Positions 1 to 8,521 of a DNA stretch of 64,000 nt are shown in pieces. The stretch is from assembly GCF_000633395.1 (NCBI RefSeq), contig NZ_AYMU01000020.1:372001-436000 (forward strand), read 5' to 3'. A program made the position numbers and the translations under genes. How positions within the stretch are numbered: the stretch's first letter is position 1; each line of letters opens with the position of its first letter. The notes beneath the pieces are model-generated. The model was not told the DNA's origin. It saw only the letters and a program-made list of their open reading frames with translations, and made no database searches. This DNA is from Pseudomonas sp. PH1b (GTDB taxonomy: Bacteria > Pseudomonadota > Gammaproteobacteria > Pseudomonadales > Pseudomonadaceae).

Positions 1-1
1 T

Positions 2-1183
2 GTCGTGTATCTCGGCAGCGGCAAGGTCGAAGTACGGAAAATCGACTATCCAAAAATGCAGGACCCGCGCGGCAGGAAGATCGAGCACGGCGTCATCCTG
101 CGCGTGGTCTCCACCAATATCTGCGGTTCGGACCAGCACATGGTCCGTGGTCGTACCACCGCCCAGGTCGGCCTGGTCCTGGGTCATGAAATCACCGGCG
201 AGGTGATCGAGAAGGGCAGTGACGTCGAGAACCTGAAGATCGGCGATCTGGTCTCGGTGCCGTTCAACGTGGCGTGCGGGCGCTGCCGCTCCTGCAAGGA
301 GCAACACACCGGGGTCTGCCTGACCGTCAACCCGGCCCGCGCCGGTGGTGCCTACGGCTACGTCGACATGGGTGACTGGACCGGTGGCCAGGCCGAGTAC
401 GTGCTGGTGCCTTACGCCGACTTCAACCTGCTGAAGCTGCCGAACCGCGACAAGGCCATGGAGAAGATCCGCGACCTGACCTGCCTCTCCGACATCCTGC
501 CCACCGGTTATCACGGCGCTGTGACTGCCGGTGTCGGCCCGGGCAGTACCGTTTATGTGGCCGGTGCCGGCCCAGTGGGCCTGGCGGCCGCTGCTTCCGC
601 GCGCCTGCTGGGGGCGGCGGTGGTGATCGTCGGTGACGTCAACCCGGTGCGCCTGGCCCACGCCAAGGCCCAGGGCTTTGAGATTGCCGACCTGTCCAAG
701 GACACCCCGCTGCACGAGCAGATCGCCGATTTGCTCGGCGAGCCGGAAGTGGACTGCGCAGTGGACGCCGTGGGCTTCGAAGCCCGGGGCCACGGCCATG
801 CCGGCGCCCAGCACGAAGCCCCGGCCACCGTGCTCAACTCCCTGATGGGCGTGGTGCGGGTGGCGGGCAAGATCGGCATCCCCGGCCTGTACGTCACCGA
901 AGACCCGGGTGCGGTGGACGCCGCAGCGAAGATGGGCAGCCTGAGCATCCGTTTCGGCCTGGGCTGGGCCAAGTCCCACAGCTTCCACACCGGCCAGACG
1001 CCGGTGATGAAGTACAACCGCCAACTGATGCAGGCCATCATGTGGGACCGCATCAACATTGCCGACGTGGTGGGGGTTGAAGTCATCAGCCTCGACGACG
1101 CCCCGCGCGGCTATGGCGAGTTCGATGCCGGCGTGCCGAAGAAATTCGTCATCGACCCGCACAAGCTGTTCAGCGCTGCCTGA
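2..1183 (+). CDS. fdhA: Glutathione-independent formaldehyde dehydrogenase (5' end outside window)
   Basis: Zinc-dependent medium-chain dehydrogenase that oxidises formaldehyde to formate with NAD+. The reading frame is open to the first bases, so the first few codons lie upstream; about 393 residues are visible against roughly 399 in the Pseudomonas putida enzyme. The catalytic zinc ligand region CGSDQHMV, the GHE motif, the four-cysteine structural zinc lobe (CGRCRSCKEQHTGVC) and the Rossmann motif (VAGAGPVGLAAA) are intact. It stands alone and is followed by a strong terminator hairpin. Family identity is near certain from sequence pattern. Confidence 0.95.
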   Translation, partial: VVYLGSGKVEVRKIDYPKMQDPRGRKIEHGVILRVVSTNICGSDQHMVRGRTTAQVGLVLGHEITGEVIEKGSDVENLKIGDLVSVPFNVACGRCRSCKEQHTGVCLTVNPARAGGAYGYVDMGDWTGGQAEYVLVPYADFNLLKLPNRDKAMEKIRDLTCLSDILPTGYHGAVTAGVGPGSTVYVAGAGPVGLAAAASARLLGAAVVIVGDVNPVRLAHAKAQGFEIADLSKDTPLHEQIADLLGEPEVDCAVDAVGFEARGHGHAGAQHEAPATVLNSLMGVVRVAGKIGIPGLYVTEDPGAVDAAAKMGSLSIRFGLGWAKSHSFHTGQTPVMKYNRQLMQAIMWDRINIADVVGVEVISLDDAPRGYGEFDAGVPKKFVIDPHKLFSAA

Positions 1184-1202
1184 GGTTTGCGGCAATAGGA
1201 GC

Positions 1203-1228
1203 AAAGGGCGACCCACGGGTCGCCCTTT
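1203..1228 (+). terminator. Terminator after fdhA
   Basis: Perfect 11-bp arms AAAGGGCGACC and GGTCGCCCTTT separated by four bases, 19 bases after the fdhA stop. It is a rho-independent-type hairpin with only a short T run. Confidence 0.75.
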
Positions 1229-1282
1229 GGCGTTTCAGGGAGCAGGCCAGGGCCGGACGCAGTGAGCGCCGGCGATGACAGG

Positions 1283-1846
1283 TCAGTAACCCCGGCCCGG
1301 GTAATCGAACCAGTGCTCTCCACTCAGGATCTCTTCCATGTGGTCATCGCTGAGAATGCCGGGCGCATCCCGTTGGAAGCGCGACCGCCACTGGGGCAGC
1401 CACCAGTAATTCAGGGCCGTGCTTCTTGGCAGAAGCACCATGCTCATGACAGATCGATCGATGAGCCCGCGCTGGTACAGCTGGTGACTGCGGTCCATGA
1501 AGTCCAGGTAGTAGTCGAGGGGCAGGGACAGCATCAAGGCCGTGGTGTGCACCTTTTCCGTCTGGGTTCGCTGTGGGTCCTGCAGCAGGTTCAGGGCTTC
1601 GCAGTAGTAAAGCTCGGGTTGGCGGGCGAATGCCTGGGCCTCGGGAACTTCAAGAATGCCCAGGGCACTGCCGTCGTCGCGCCAGTCGGCTCCCTGGCGA
1701 TCGCTGAAGTGCTGGCGGATGAAGTCGGTCAAGGGGCCTGGGGCCGCATCAGTGCATTGGCGGCTATCAACCGGGGTGCCGATTCGCCAGAGCAAGACGA
1801 CGATTGCCAGGGCCAGCAGGAGGCCGCTGTAGAGCGCAGCTTTCAT
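1283..1846 (-). CDS. Hypothetical membrane-anchored protein, 187 aa
   Basis: I do not recognise the family. The chosen ATG at 1846 begins MKAALYSG and leads straight into one hydrophobic helix (about residues 4-20), suggesting an N-terminal anchor or uncleaved signal, with a mostly periplasmic soluble domain rich in Tyr/Trp toward the C-terminus. A longer frame from 1969 would add a Pro-rich low-complexity extension and seems unlikely. It follows the sigma/anti-sigma pair on the same strand but a REP element lies between them, so co-transcription is uncertain. Confidence 0.6.
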   Translation of the reverse strand: MKAALYSGLLLALAIVVLLWRIGTPVDSRQCTDAAPGPLTDFIRQHFSDRQGADWRDDGSALGILEVPEAQAFARQPELYYCEALNLLQDPQRTQTEKVHTTALMLSLPLDYYLDFMDRSHQLYQRGLIDRSVMSMVLLPRSTALNYWWLPQWRSRFQRDAPGILSDDHMEEILSGEHWFDYPGRGY

Positions 1847-1958
1847 AAGAGTCCGTTCGAGTGATGGCGCCAGGTGGCGCAGGGTCTTCCATGGCCGGCA
1901 GGGGGCTGCCTGCAAGGGCGCGGGTGGGGGCCTGGGCGCGGAGTTTACCTTGAGGGCG

Positions 1959-1982
1959 TTCGCGGGCAAGCCCGCTCCTACG
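1959..1982. repeat. REP palindrome
   Basis: Typical Pseudomonas repetitive extragenic palindrome: CGCGGGCAAGCCCG core flanked by CTCCTACG. It lies between the hypothetical gene and the anti-sigma gene. Confidence 0.8.
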
Positions 1983-1996
1983 CCAGCAGGTGCCTG

Positions 1997-2671
1997 TTAC
2001 AGCGCCGCCAATTGCCCCTGGTACAGCACCGGGCCGGTGGGTTTCCCGGTGGGCGAGCCGCCGTGAGGTTCGAGGCTAACCGCCAGGGCAATCGGTGTGC
2101 CCAGCAGGTCGCGCTGGGCCTGGGTCAGGTTGATCCGGCCCTTGCCTCCCACGGGCACCACGCCAAGGGAAATCGGTTTGCCGTCGGCCGGGATCGCCCA
2201 GAGTTCCAGGCTGCGGTCCAGGCCGATGGCCGCCAGGGTCAAGGGTTCGACTTGCAGGTACTGGGCATGGGCCTTGATCTGCAAGGCCGGTTCCTGGCTG
2301 GCGCTGAGCAGGGTGGCGCTATAGCGCACCTGGTCGTCCTGCCGGATAAAACCGATGTACAGGGTCGCCAGCACGGCGCAGGCGGCAATCGCCAGGCGCA
2401 GGCGCATCCACAGCGGGTTCTTCTGCGGCAGGTGCAGGACCTGGGGCTGGATGCGCGCCTGGATACCCTGCCACACATGCTCCGGCACTTGCTGTTCGGG
2501 AAGGGCTTCGGTCAGGCTGGCGAGGCTTTCCTGCCACTGCGCCAGTTCTTCACGCAGGGCCGCGTCGTCCAGCAGCAGTGCTTCGAAGCGCCGACGCGCG
2601 GCGCCCTGCATCAGCCCGATGGCGTAGTCGGCGGCCAGGGCGCGGCGTCGTTCAGGGGTTTGATAATTCAT
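1997..2671 (-). CDS. Anti-sigma factor, RskA/anti-sigma-K type
   Basis: Predicted inner-membrane protein that sequesters the ECF sigma factor encoded just upstream. The N-terminal ~80 residues (MNYQTPERRRALAADYAIGL...) form the cytoplasmic sigma-binding domain. One transmembrane helix follows at about 97-112 (LRLAIAACAVLATLYIGFI), then a periplasmic domain ending in the PTGPVLYQGQLAAL tail typical of this family. The start overlaps the sigma stop by 4 bp (ATGA), the classic coupled arrangement. The signal sensed cannot be read from sequence. Confidence 0.85.
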   Translation of the reverse strand: MNYQTPERRRALAADYAIGLMQGAARRRFEALLLDDAALREELAQWQESLASLTEALPEQQVPEHVWQGIQARIQPQVLHLPQKNPLWMRLRLAIAACAVLATLYIGFIRQDDQVRYSATLLSASQEPALQIKAHAQYLQVEPLTLAAIGLDRSLELWAIPADGKPISLGVVPVGGKGRINLTQAQRDLLGTPIALAVSLEPHGGSPTGKPTGPVLYQGQLAAL

Positions 2672-3312
2672 GATTCAAGGCACCTGCGCAGGCGTTCCAT
2701 GCCCCGGCGAATCCAGGATTTGACCGAGCCCAGGGGCGCCGCCAGGTGGTCGGCCAACTCTGAACAGGACAGGCCCTGGAAGTAGGCCACGGTGATCGAC
2801 TGGCGTTGCATGCCCTCCAGGCTTTCCAGGCAGTGGTTCAGGGCTCGGGCTTCACGGGCGCTGTCCAGCAGCTCGTGGGCCGAGGGGGCTTCATCCACCA
2901 GTTGTTGTGCTTCGAGTTCGCCAAGGGGGCGCTCGCGCTGCTTGCGCAATTGGTCGATGGCCTGGTTGCGGGTGATGTTGATCATCCAGGTCAGGGGCGC
3001 GGACAGGTGCGGCTGGTAGCGCGCTGCGTTGTGCCAGATCCGTACGAAGCTTTCCTGCAGGACTTCCTCGGCCAGGTCCCGGCGGCCCATGAAGCGCAGG
3101 GCGACGCCGTTCAGGCGCGGGGCAACGCTGCGGTACAGGCTTTCGAAGGCGCGGCGATCGCCCAGTGAGCACTGGGCCAGCAGGTGCCTGAGCTGATCGG
3201 GGTCGAGTGCGGAAATGGCGATTCTCCAGGCGAGCGGCAGGTGGACGGACCACGATTGGCAGCGGCCGATGCAGCCAGAGGGTAGTCCAGGGTGATCGGT
3301 TGTTCCATTCAC
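2668..3312 (-). CDS. ECF RNA polymerase sigma factor, SigK-like
   Basis: Sigma-70 region 2 is visible (LAEEVLQESFVRIWHNAARYQ...LTWMINITRNQAIDQLRK), as is region 4 with its helix-turn-helix (GLSCSELADHLAAPLGSVKSWIRRGMERLR). It is coupled by 4 bp to the anti-sigma gene. The start is uncertain. The only conventional in-frame start is GTG at 3312, which adds about 32 residues unlike the family. A GGAG sits seven bases before an in-frame ATT at 3216, exactly where the conserved sequence (SALDPDQLRHLL) begins, so a rare ATT start is possible. Confidence 0.85.
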   Translation of the reverse strand: MNGTTDHPGLPSGCIGRCQSWSVHLPLAWRIAISALDPDQLRHLLAQCSLGDRRAFESLYRSVAPRLNGVALRFMGRRDLAEEVLQESFVRIWHNAARYQPHLSAPLTWMINITRNQAIDQLRKQRERPLGELEAQQLVDEAPSAHELLDSAREARALNHCLESLEGMQRQSITVAYFQGLSCSELADHLAAPLGSVKSWIRRGMERLRRCLES

Positions 3313-3536
3313 GGCTTGCTACCTCATGCTACGGCCGGTGCCGATGCACGCTGCGCCGGTCGTCGATGCTGGATATACGCAGGGCGGCGGGCCGTGGATG
3401 CGGGATTCTCGACTAAAATCCAGAAGGTGCGGGCGCCGCTGCGCCATTTTCGGAACATTCGCCCGGCTATTCAGTCAAAAGGCTGTTTTCCAGCCACCCG
3501 AACACGGATGGTTTCCTGCCCCATGAGGTTGTTTCG

Positions 3537-4103
3537 ATGAATATTCCACGCGGTTTCGCCCTGGCTACCCTGATGACCCTGGCAGCCGGTTCGGCCCTGG
3601 CCGGCGGTTTCAGCCTGAACGATGCGGCCAACGCCATTTCCGGGATGCAGGGCGGCGACAAGGCTGCCGCCGCGGCCCCGACCTCCCAGACCGCCGGCCT
3701 GCTCGGCAGCCTGGGCTCGCAGCTGAATGTCACCCCCCAGCAAGCCATCGGCGGTACGGGCGCGATGCTCGGCCTGGCGAAGAACCAGTTGAGCAGTTCC
3801 GACTATTCCCAGTTGAGCAAAAGCGTGCCCGGCCTGGACAAGCTCTCCGGCAGCAATGCCCTGGGCAGCCTGGGTGCCCTGAGCGGCGTGCTGGGCCAGT
3901 CGTCCGGGCAGACCAAGGGCCTGGACAGCGCCCTGGGCAACGTCAAGGACACCAATGACCTGAACAACGCCTTCGGCGCCCTGGGCATGGACAGCGGCAT
4001 GATCGGCCAATTCGCGCCGGTGATCCTGCAGTACCTCGGTCAGCAGGGCGTGGGCGGCTCGCTGCTGCAAAGCCTGAGCGGCATCTGGGGCGTGGCCAAG
4101 TAA
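3537..4103 (+). CDS. DUF2780 secreted protein
   Basis: 188 residues with a clear Sec signal peptide (MNIPRGFALATLMTLAAGSALA, cleavage probably after ALA at 22). The mature part is rich in Gly, Ser and Leu and matches the DUF2780 (VcgC/VcgE-like) pattern: repeated short amphipathic helices such as NVTPQQAIGGTGAMLGLAKNQ and a GLG/SLLQSLSGIW C-terminus. The function is unknown; periplasmic location is inferred. Monocistronic by spacing. Confidence 0.8.
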   Translation: MNIPRGFALATLMTLAAGSALAGGFSLNDAANAISGMQGGDKAAAAAPTSQTAGLLGSLGSQLNVTPQQAIGGTGAMLGLAKNQLSSSDYSQLSKSVPGLDKLSGSNALGSLGALSGVLGQSSGQTKGLDSALGNVKDTNDLNNAFGALGMDSGMIGQFAPVILQYLGQQGVGGSLLQSLSGIWGVAK

Positions 4104-4239
4104 GGCACCCTTGTACCGACGCCGGGCATGCCGGAGTCGTTGATCCTCGAGGGATTTGTTCCAGGCCTGTTTCGGAGTTTTCGCCGAATCAGGCCTGTGT
4201 TATATCTCGCGCCCGTTTTTTCAAGGAAGCTCGAACGCG

Positions 4240-4668
4240 ATGTTCATGGATGCACTGAAGATGTCTCTGCCCGCTGATGCGGTGCTCGGTTTCATGCTCT
4301 ACATGCTGGGCGCGGCTCTGGTGTTTGCCCTCTACGCGTTCATCTACACGCGCCTGACCCCCTATAACGAATTCGCCCTGATCCGCCAGGGCAACAGCGC
4401 CGCCGCCATTGCCCTGTCCGGCGCCTTGCTGGGCTTTGCAATCCCGGTGGCCAGCGCGATTGCCCATTCCATTTCGATCATCGACTTCCTGCTCTGGGCC
4501 GGTATCGCCGCGGTGGTGCAGTTGCTGGCGTTCTTTGTCGTCAGCCTGACCCTCAAGGGCCTGTCCCAGCGTATTGCCAACCAGGAAAACGCCGCGGCGA
4601 TCCTGGTGGCGTCGGTCTCTGTCGGTGTCGGCCTGCTGAACGCAGCCTGCATGACCCCCTCGGTCTGA
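4240..4668 (+). CDS. DUF350 membrane protein (YjfL-like)
   Basis: 142-residue inner-membrane protein with four hydrophobic segments and the characteristic (T)PYNEFALIRQGNSAAAIALSGALLGFAIPVASAI stretch of DUF350. The start at 4240 was chosen for the upstream AAGGAAG and because the family begins there. First gene of a tight three-gene unit: 10 bp before the DUF1190 lipoprotein, which overlaps the ATP-grasp gene. E. coli carries the same trio as yjfL-yjfM-yjfC. A shared envelope role is inferred. Confidence 0.85.
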   Translation: MFMDALKMSLPADAVLGFMLYMLGAALVFALYAFIYTRLTPYNEFALIRQGNSAAAIALSGALLGFAIPVASAIAHSISIIDFLLWAGIAAVVQLLAFFVVSLTLKGLSQRIANQENAAAILVASVSVGVGLLNAACMTPSV

Positions 4669-4678
4669 GGGCGCCGTC

Positions 4679-5401
4679 ATGAAACGCAGTAAAAGCGTGC
4701 GCCTGGTGCTGCTGGGCAGCGTGCCGTTCGCCCTGGCCGCCTGTGACGGCCAGCCCCAGGCGACCCGAGAGGTTCGCCAAGTCCAGCATTTCACCAGCCC
4801 GCAGGAATGTGAGCAGGCGCAGATTTCACTGGATATCTGCCAGTCAGCCCGCGACGACGCCTGGGAGCGTAGTGACGTGGTGGCCCCGCGTTACAAGGAC
4901 TTGCAAGACTGCGAGGAGGACTTCTACCCCGGCCATTGCAAGGTCTCCATCTACAACCGGACCTACATACCGACCTTCCAAGGTTTTGCCCTGACCAGCC
5001 AGCGCACGGTGCCGGTCAAGCCCGGCGAGGAGGAGCAACAGCAAGCTGGCTCCGGTTCCAGCGGCACCACCAGCAGTGGCGGCAGCGCGATGAGCGTCGG
5101 CAATGGCGGCTCTTCCAGTTCCGGCTCGAGTTTCTGGCGCTGGATCGGCCTGGAACCGGAGCCACGCTACTTCAGCGAGGCCCTGTACAAGGAGCGCGAC
5201 GGTCGTGGCGGCTCGCAGTTGAGCACCCTCACCCAGCAAGTGGAGGCCGGCAAGACCTTCAGTAATGCCAGCAACGGTGGTCGTTTCGGCATTTCCAGTC
5301 CGGAGCGCTTCACTCGCGCCGGCGACGCCATGGCCGGCGCCCATGAGGTGGTCAGTCGAGGCGGTTTCGGTTCCGGGCACAGCTGGGGGTTCGGTTCTTG
5401 A
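4679..5401 (+). CDS. DUF1190 lipoprotein, YgiB/YjfM family
   Basis: 240 residues. N-terminal lipobox LAAC with the lipidated Cys at residue 22, so probably membrane-anchored in the periplasm. The conserved half (roughly 35-115) contains the spaced cysteines (ECEQAQ...DICQSA...DCEEDFYPGHCK) typical of YgiB. It is followed by a Gly/Ser/Gln-rich low-complexity linker and a C-terminal Gly-rich tail ending GHSWGFGS. It overlaps the downstream ygiC-like gene by 4 bp, a pairing also seen in E. coli ygiBC. Confidence 0.88.
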   Translation: MKRSKSVRLVLLGSVPFALAACDGQPQATREVRQVQHFTSPQECEQAQISLDICQSARDDAWERSDVVAPRYKDLQDCEEDFYPGHCKVSIYNRTYIPTFQGFALTSQRTVPVKPGEEEQQQAGSGSSGTTSSGGSAMSVGNGGSSSSGSSFWRWIGLEPEPRYFSEALYKERDGRGGSQLSTLTQQVEAGKTFSNASNGGRFGISSPERFTRAGDAMAGAHEVVSRGGFGSGHSWGFGS

Positions 5402-6555
5402 AACGCATCCTCAGCACCCCGCGGGCGGACTGGCAGGCCACGGCGGAGCAACTGGGCTTTGCCTTCCACACCTTCGACGGCGAGCCGTACTGGGACGAGT
5501 CGGCTTACTACCGCTTCAGCTTGCGGCAGATTGAGGACGACCTGGAGGACCCGAGCCAGGAACTGCACGAACTGTGCATGGCCCTGGTGGCCGAGGTGGT
5601 GGACAGTGAAGAACTGTTGCAGCGCTTGGCGATTCCCCCGGCCTTCCATGAATTGATCCGCCAGTCGTGGAAGCAGGGCGACCCTCATCTCTACGGGCGC
5701 ATGGACCTGTGCTACGACGGCAGCGGCCCGGCCAAGCTGCTGGAAACCAACTACGACACCCCGACCTCGCTGTATGAGGCGAGTTTCTTCCAGTACGTGT
5801 GGCTCGAGCAGCAGATGCAGCGCGGGCAGTTGCCGGCCGGCTGCGATCAGTTCAACAGCATCGAGGACAAGCTGCTCCAGGCGTTCGTCCAGGGCGGCTT
5901 CAAGTCGCCGATGCACTTTGCCTCGGTCAGGGATTCCCTGGAGGATCGCGGCACCGTCGAATACCTGCGCGATATCGCCCGCCAGGCTGGCCTGGGTACG
6001 CGGCTGATCGCCATCGAAGACATCGGCCTGAATGCCGGCGGGCGTTTCGTCGACCTGCTGGAGATGCCCATCGAGAGCCTGTTCAAGCTCTACCCCTGGG
6101 AGCAGATGTTCCACGAAGCCTATGGCCCGGCGATTGCCGGCAGCCGCACGCAGTTTGTCGAACCGCCGTGGAAGGCGATCCTCTCCAACAAGGGCGCCAT
6201 GGCCCTGCTGTGGGAGCGCCATCCGGGGCACCCGAACCTGCTGCCGGCGTTTATCGACGACGATCCCAGCGCCAGCCTGGGCGCGGGTTGGGTGCGCAAG
6301 CCGTTCTTTTCCCGGGAAGGGGCCAACGTGGAAATCTGCACCGCAGAGGACGAGCGCTTGGCCGAGACCGGGCCCTACGGTGGCGGCCCCTGCATTCGCC
6401 AGCAGTTTCACCCGTTGCCGGTGTTCGCCGGCAATCACACGGTGATCGGCAGTTGGCTGATCGGTGATCAGCCGGCGGGCATCGGCATTCGTGAGGACAG
6501 CTCGCCGATCACCAAGGACAGCAGCCGCTTCCTGCCCCATGTGATCAGCGATTGA
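5398..6555 (+). CDS. Glutathionylspermidine synthase-like ATP-grasp protein, YgiC/YjfC family
   Basis: 385-residue ATP-grasp enzyme of the glutathionylspermidine synthase C-terminal-domain family. Conserved blocks seen are RMDLCYDGSGPAKLLETNYDTPTSLYEA, the nucleotide-binding WVRKPFFSREGANVEI and the terminal VIGSWLIGDQPAGIGIREDSSPIT. It lacks the amidase domain of true E. coli Gss. Ligase chemistry is expected but the peptide substrate is unknown. The 4-bp overlap with the YgiB-like lipoprotein points to coupled translation. Confidence 0.88.
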   Translation: MKRILSTPRADWQATAEQLGFAFHTFDGEPYWDESAYYRFSLRQIEDDLEDPSQELHELCMALVAEVVDSEELLQRLAIPPAFHELIRQSWKQGDPHLYGRMDLCYDGSGPAKLLETNYDTPTSLYEASFFQYVWLEQQMQRGQLPAGCDQFNSIEDKLLQAFVQGGFKSPMHFASVRDSLEDRGTVEYLRDIARQAGLGTRLIAIEDIGLNAGGRFVDLLEMPIESLFKLYPWEQMFHEAYGPAIAGSRTQFVEPPWKAILSNKGAMALLWERHPGHPNLLPAFIDDDPSASLGAGWVRKPFFSREGANVEICTAEDERLAETGPYGGGPCIRQQFHPLPVFAGNHTVIGSWLIGDQPAGIGIREDSSPITKDSSRFLPHVISD

Positions 6556-6566
6556 TCAAGGATTGA

Positions 6567-7454
6567 TCAACGGCCCTCAGCGAGCAGTTGGCTGATGCGC
6601 CGGTCCTTGTCGGTCCACAGCTGGTTGACCCAGTCCTGGACCTGCTGGCGGAACGCCGGGTCGTTCTCGTAATCGCCGTGCCACAGCGCCGGGTCCAGTT
6701 CGCGGGTACGGATATCGATGATCACCTTGGGCACGCTGCCGCTGATCAGGTCCCAGAAACCCGGCGTGTGCGCCTGTGGATAAACCACCGTGACATCCAG
6801 CATCGCATCCAGTTGCTCGCCCATGGCCGCGAGGACAAAGGCCACGCCGCCGGCCTTGGGCTTGAGCAGGTGCTGGAAGGGCGAACCCTGCTGCTCACGC
6901 TTGGCGGGGGTGAAGCGGGTGCCTTCCAGGTAGTTGACCACGGTCACCGGCTGGCGCTTGAACAGCTCGCAGGCGGCCTTGGTGATGTCCAGGTCCTTGC
7001 CTTGCAGTTCCGGGTGCCGGGCCAGGAAGGCCTTGCTGTAGCGCTTCATGAAGGGGTAGTCGAGGGCCCACCAGGCCAGGCCCAGGAAAGGCACCCAGAT
7101 CAGTTCCTTCTTGAGGAAGAACTTGAAGAACGGCGTGCGCCGGTTGAGGGTCTGGATCAGCGCCGGGATGTCGACCCAGGACTGGTGGTTGCTCACCACC
7201 AGGTAGGAGGTGTCCTGGCGCAGGTTCTCGCCGCCACGAATGTCCCAGCGGGTCGGGATGCACAGGGAGAAGATCAGCTTGTCGATCTCGGCCCAGGTCT
7301 CGGCGATCCACATCACCGCCGCCGAGGCGTAATCGCGCAGGCGTCCCGGCAGGACCAGCTTGAGCAGGGCGAACACCATCAACGGGCCGAACAGCACCAG
7401 GGTGTTGAGCAGGAGCAGCAGGGTGACGAAACAGCCGGTGAGCAGGCGGCGCAT
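6567..7454 (-). CDS. 1-acyl-glycerol-3-phosphate acyltransferase-family protein (YihG-like)
   Basis: 295-residue PlsC-type acyltransferase. One N-terminal transmembrane region (about 5-35) precedes the H-x4-D catalytic motif (NHQSWVD, His90/Asp95) and the substrate motif EGTRFTP. The start at 7454 (MRRLLTGCF) is preferred because the longer frame adds 20 residues with no family match. It converges on the YgiC-like gene with only 11 bp between stops. E. coli YihG is the closest remembered relative; the acyl acceptor is not proven. Confidence 0.85.
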   Translation of the reverse strand: MRRLLTGCFVTLLLLLNTLVLFGPLMVFALLKLVLPGRLRDYASAAVMWIAETWAEIDKLIFSLCIPTRWDIRGGENLRQDTSYLVVSNHQSWVDIPALIQTLNRRTPFFKFFLKKELIWVPFLGLAWWALDYPFMKRYSKAFLARHPELQGKDLDITKAACELFKRQPVTVVNYLEGTRFTPAKREQQGSPFQHLLKPKAGGVAFVLAAMGEQLDAMLDVTVVYPQAHTPGFWDLISGSVPKVIIDIRTRELDPALWHGDYENDPAFRQQVQDWVNQLWTDKDRRISQLLAEGR

Positions 7455-7830
7455 AAGGCACTCTTTACAATCTTTTGGGCGCGCCATGATAAGCAGCTTC
7501 GGCGGACAGGCCAAATTCTAGTGTGCTGACGAATGTTTCACCTGGGGTGGGGTAGGCTTTTTCCTGGGGCTCAACCGAATGCCCCTGTGGCGCGGGTGCC
7601 CGTTTGGCTCGTCGGGGCGCAACGGTCGCAAGGCCCGCCGCCGAGGATTGCCTGCGACGGCACATCGGCTGAAGCTGGGCGCGCCAGGTTCTGCCGCGCC
7701 CGGGCGCCTCGCCACGCCACGAACGGCCGAGTGAACCCTGTGCTGAATCCAAGATACAAAGATCCTGCGAACCAATTGACCGGCAGCGGTCTAAAATCCC
7801 GCTGCCCCATTCCACGAGGAAACCTGCGCC
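7455..7830. other. Divergent intergenic region
   Basis: About 375 bp between divergently transcribed genes. It must hold both promoters, but I could not assign -35/-10 boxes with confidence. No repeat, RNA gene or believable small ORF was seen. Confidence 0.5.
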
Positions 7831-8328
7831 GTGAAATCCGTCCTTGCACTTTTGTCTCTGCTGGCGCTGCCGGTCATGGCCGCCGAGCCGACCCTGTACG
7901 GTCGTTATGAATACATCCGCCTGCCGGAAATCGGCGAGACCCTGCAGGCCAAGATGGACACCGGGGCCCTGACCGCGTCGCTGTCGGCCAGGGATATCCA
8001 GACCTTTAGCCGTGACGGCGAGGATTGGGTGCGCTTTCGCCTGGCCACCAAGGATGCCGGCGGCAAGGTCTACGAGCACAAGGTGGCGCGGATCAGCAAG
8101 ATCAAGAGCCGCTCCGACGAGGACGATGGCGAGGAGCCGCAGTCGGCCAAGCGCCCGGTGGTGGAGCTGGAGATGTGCCTGGGCAACGTCAAGCGCACGG
8201 TGGAGGTCAACCTCACCGACCGCAGCAGCTTCAACTATCCGTTGCTGATCGGTGCCAAGGCCCTGCGCGAGTTCGGCGCGGCGGTGAACCCGGCGCGGCG
8301 CTACACCGCAGACAAACCGGACTGCTGA
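7831..8328 (+). CDS. Retropepsin-like / RimK-associated (ATP-dependent zinc protease family) secreted protein
   Basis: 165 residues starting with GTG, preceded by GAGGA. Signal peptide MKSVLALLSLLALPVMAA, then a single retropepsin-like domain: active-site motif DTGALTASL with catalytic Asp, and the second hallmark LLIGAKALREFGAAVNPARRY. The family is often labelled ATP-dependent zinc protease because members sit beside RimK, but the fold predicts an aspartic protease working as a dimer. It lies just upstream of creB on the same strand with ~190 bp between. Confidence 0.82.
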   Translation: MKSVLALLSLLALPVMAAEPTLYGRYEYIRLPEIGETLQAKMDTGALTASLSARDIQTFSRDGEDWVRFRLATKDAGGKVYEHKVARISKIKSRSDEDDGEEPQSAKRPVVELEMCLGNVKRTVEVNLTDRSSFNYPLLIGAKALREFGAAVNPARRYTADKPDC

Positions 8329-8521
8329 TCCAGCCTGCCGTCTTCAGACGGTAGCTGGCGTGCATGGGCCCGTGCACCGGCCCCAGTGGCTCATGCGCGC
8401 CTCCCGACCTGTGTTGCCCGCGCTTTTGCCCGGCCTCGCACCGGCGTTTTCTCAGGGTTTGATTGACGGCGTATAAGGCATCCGGCACCGTTCGCCCATT
8501 GAACTTCTGTGCCTGGATGCC

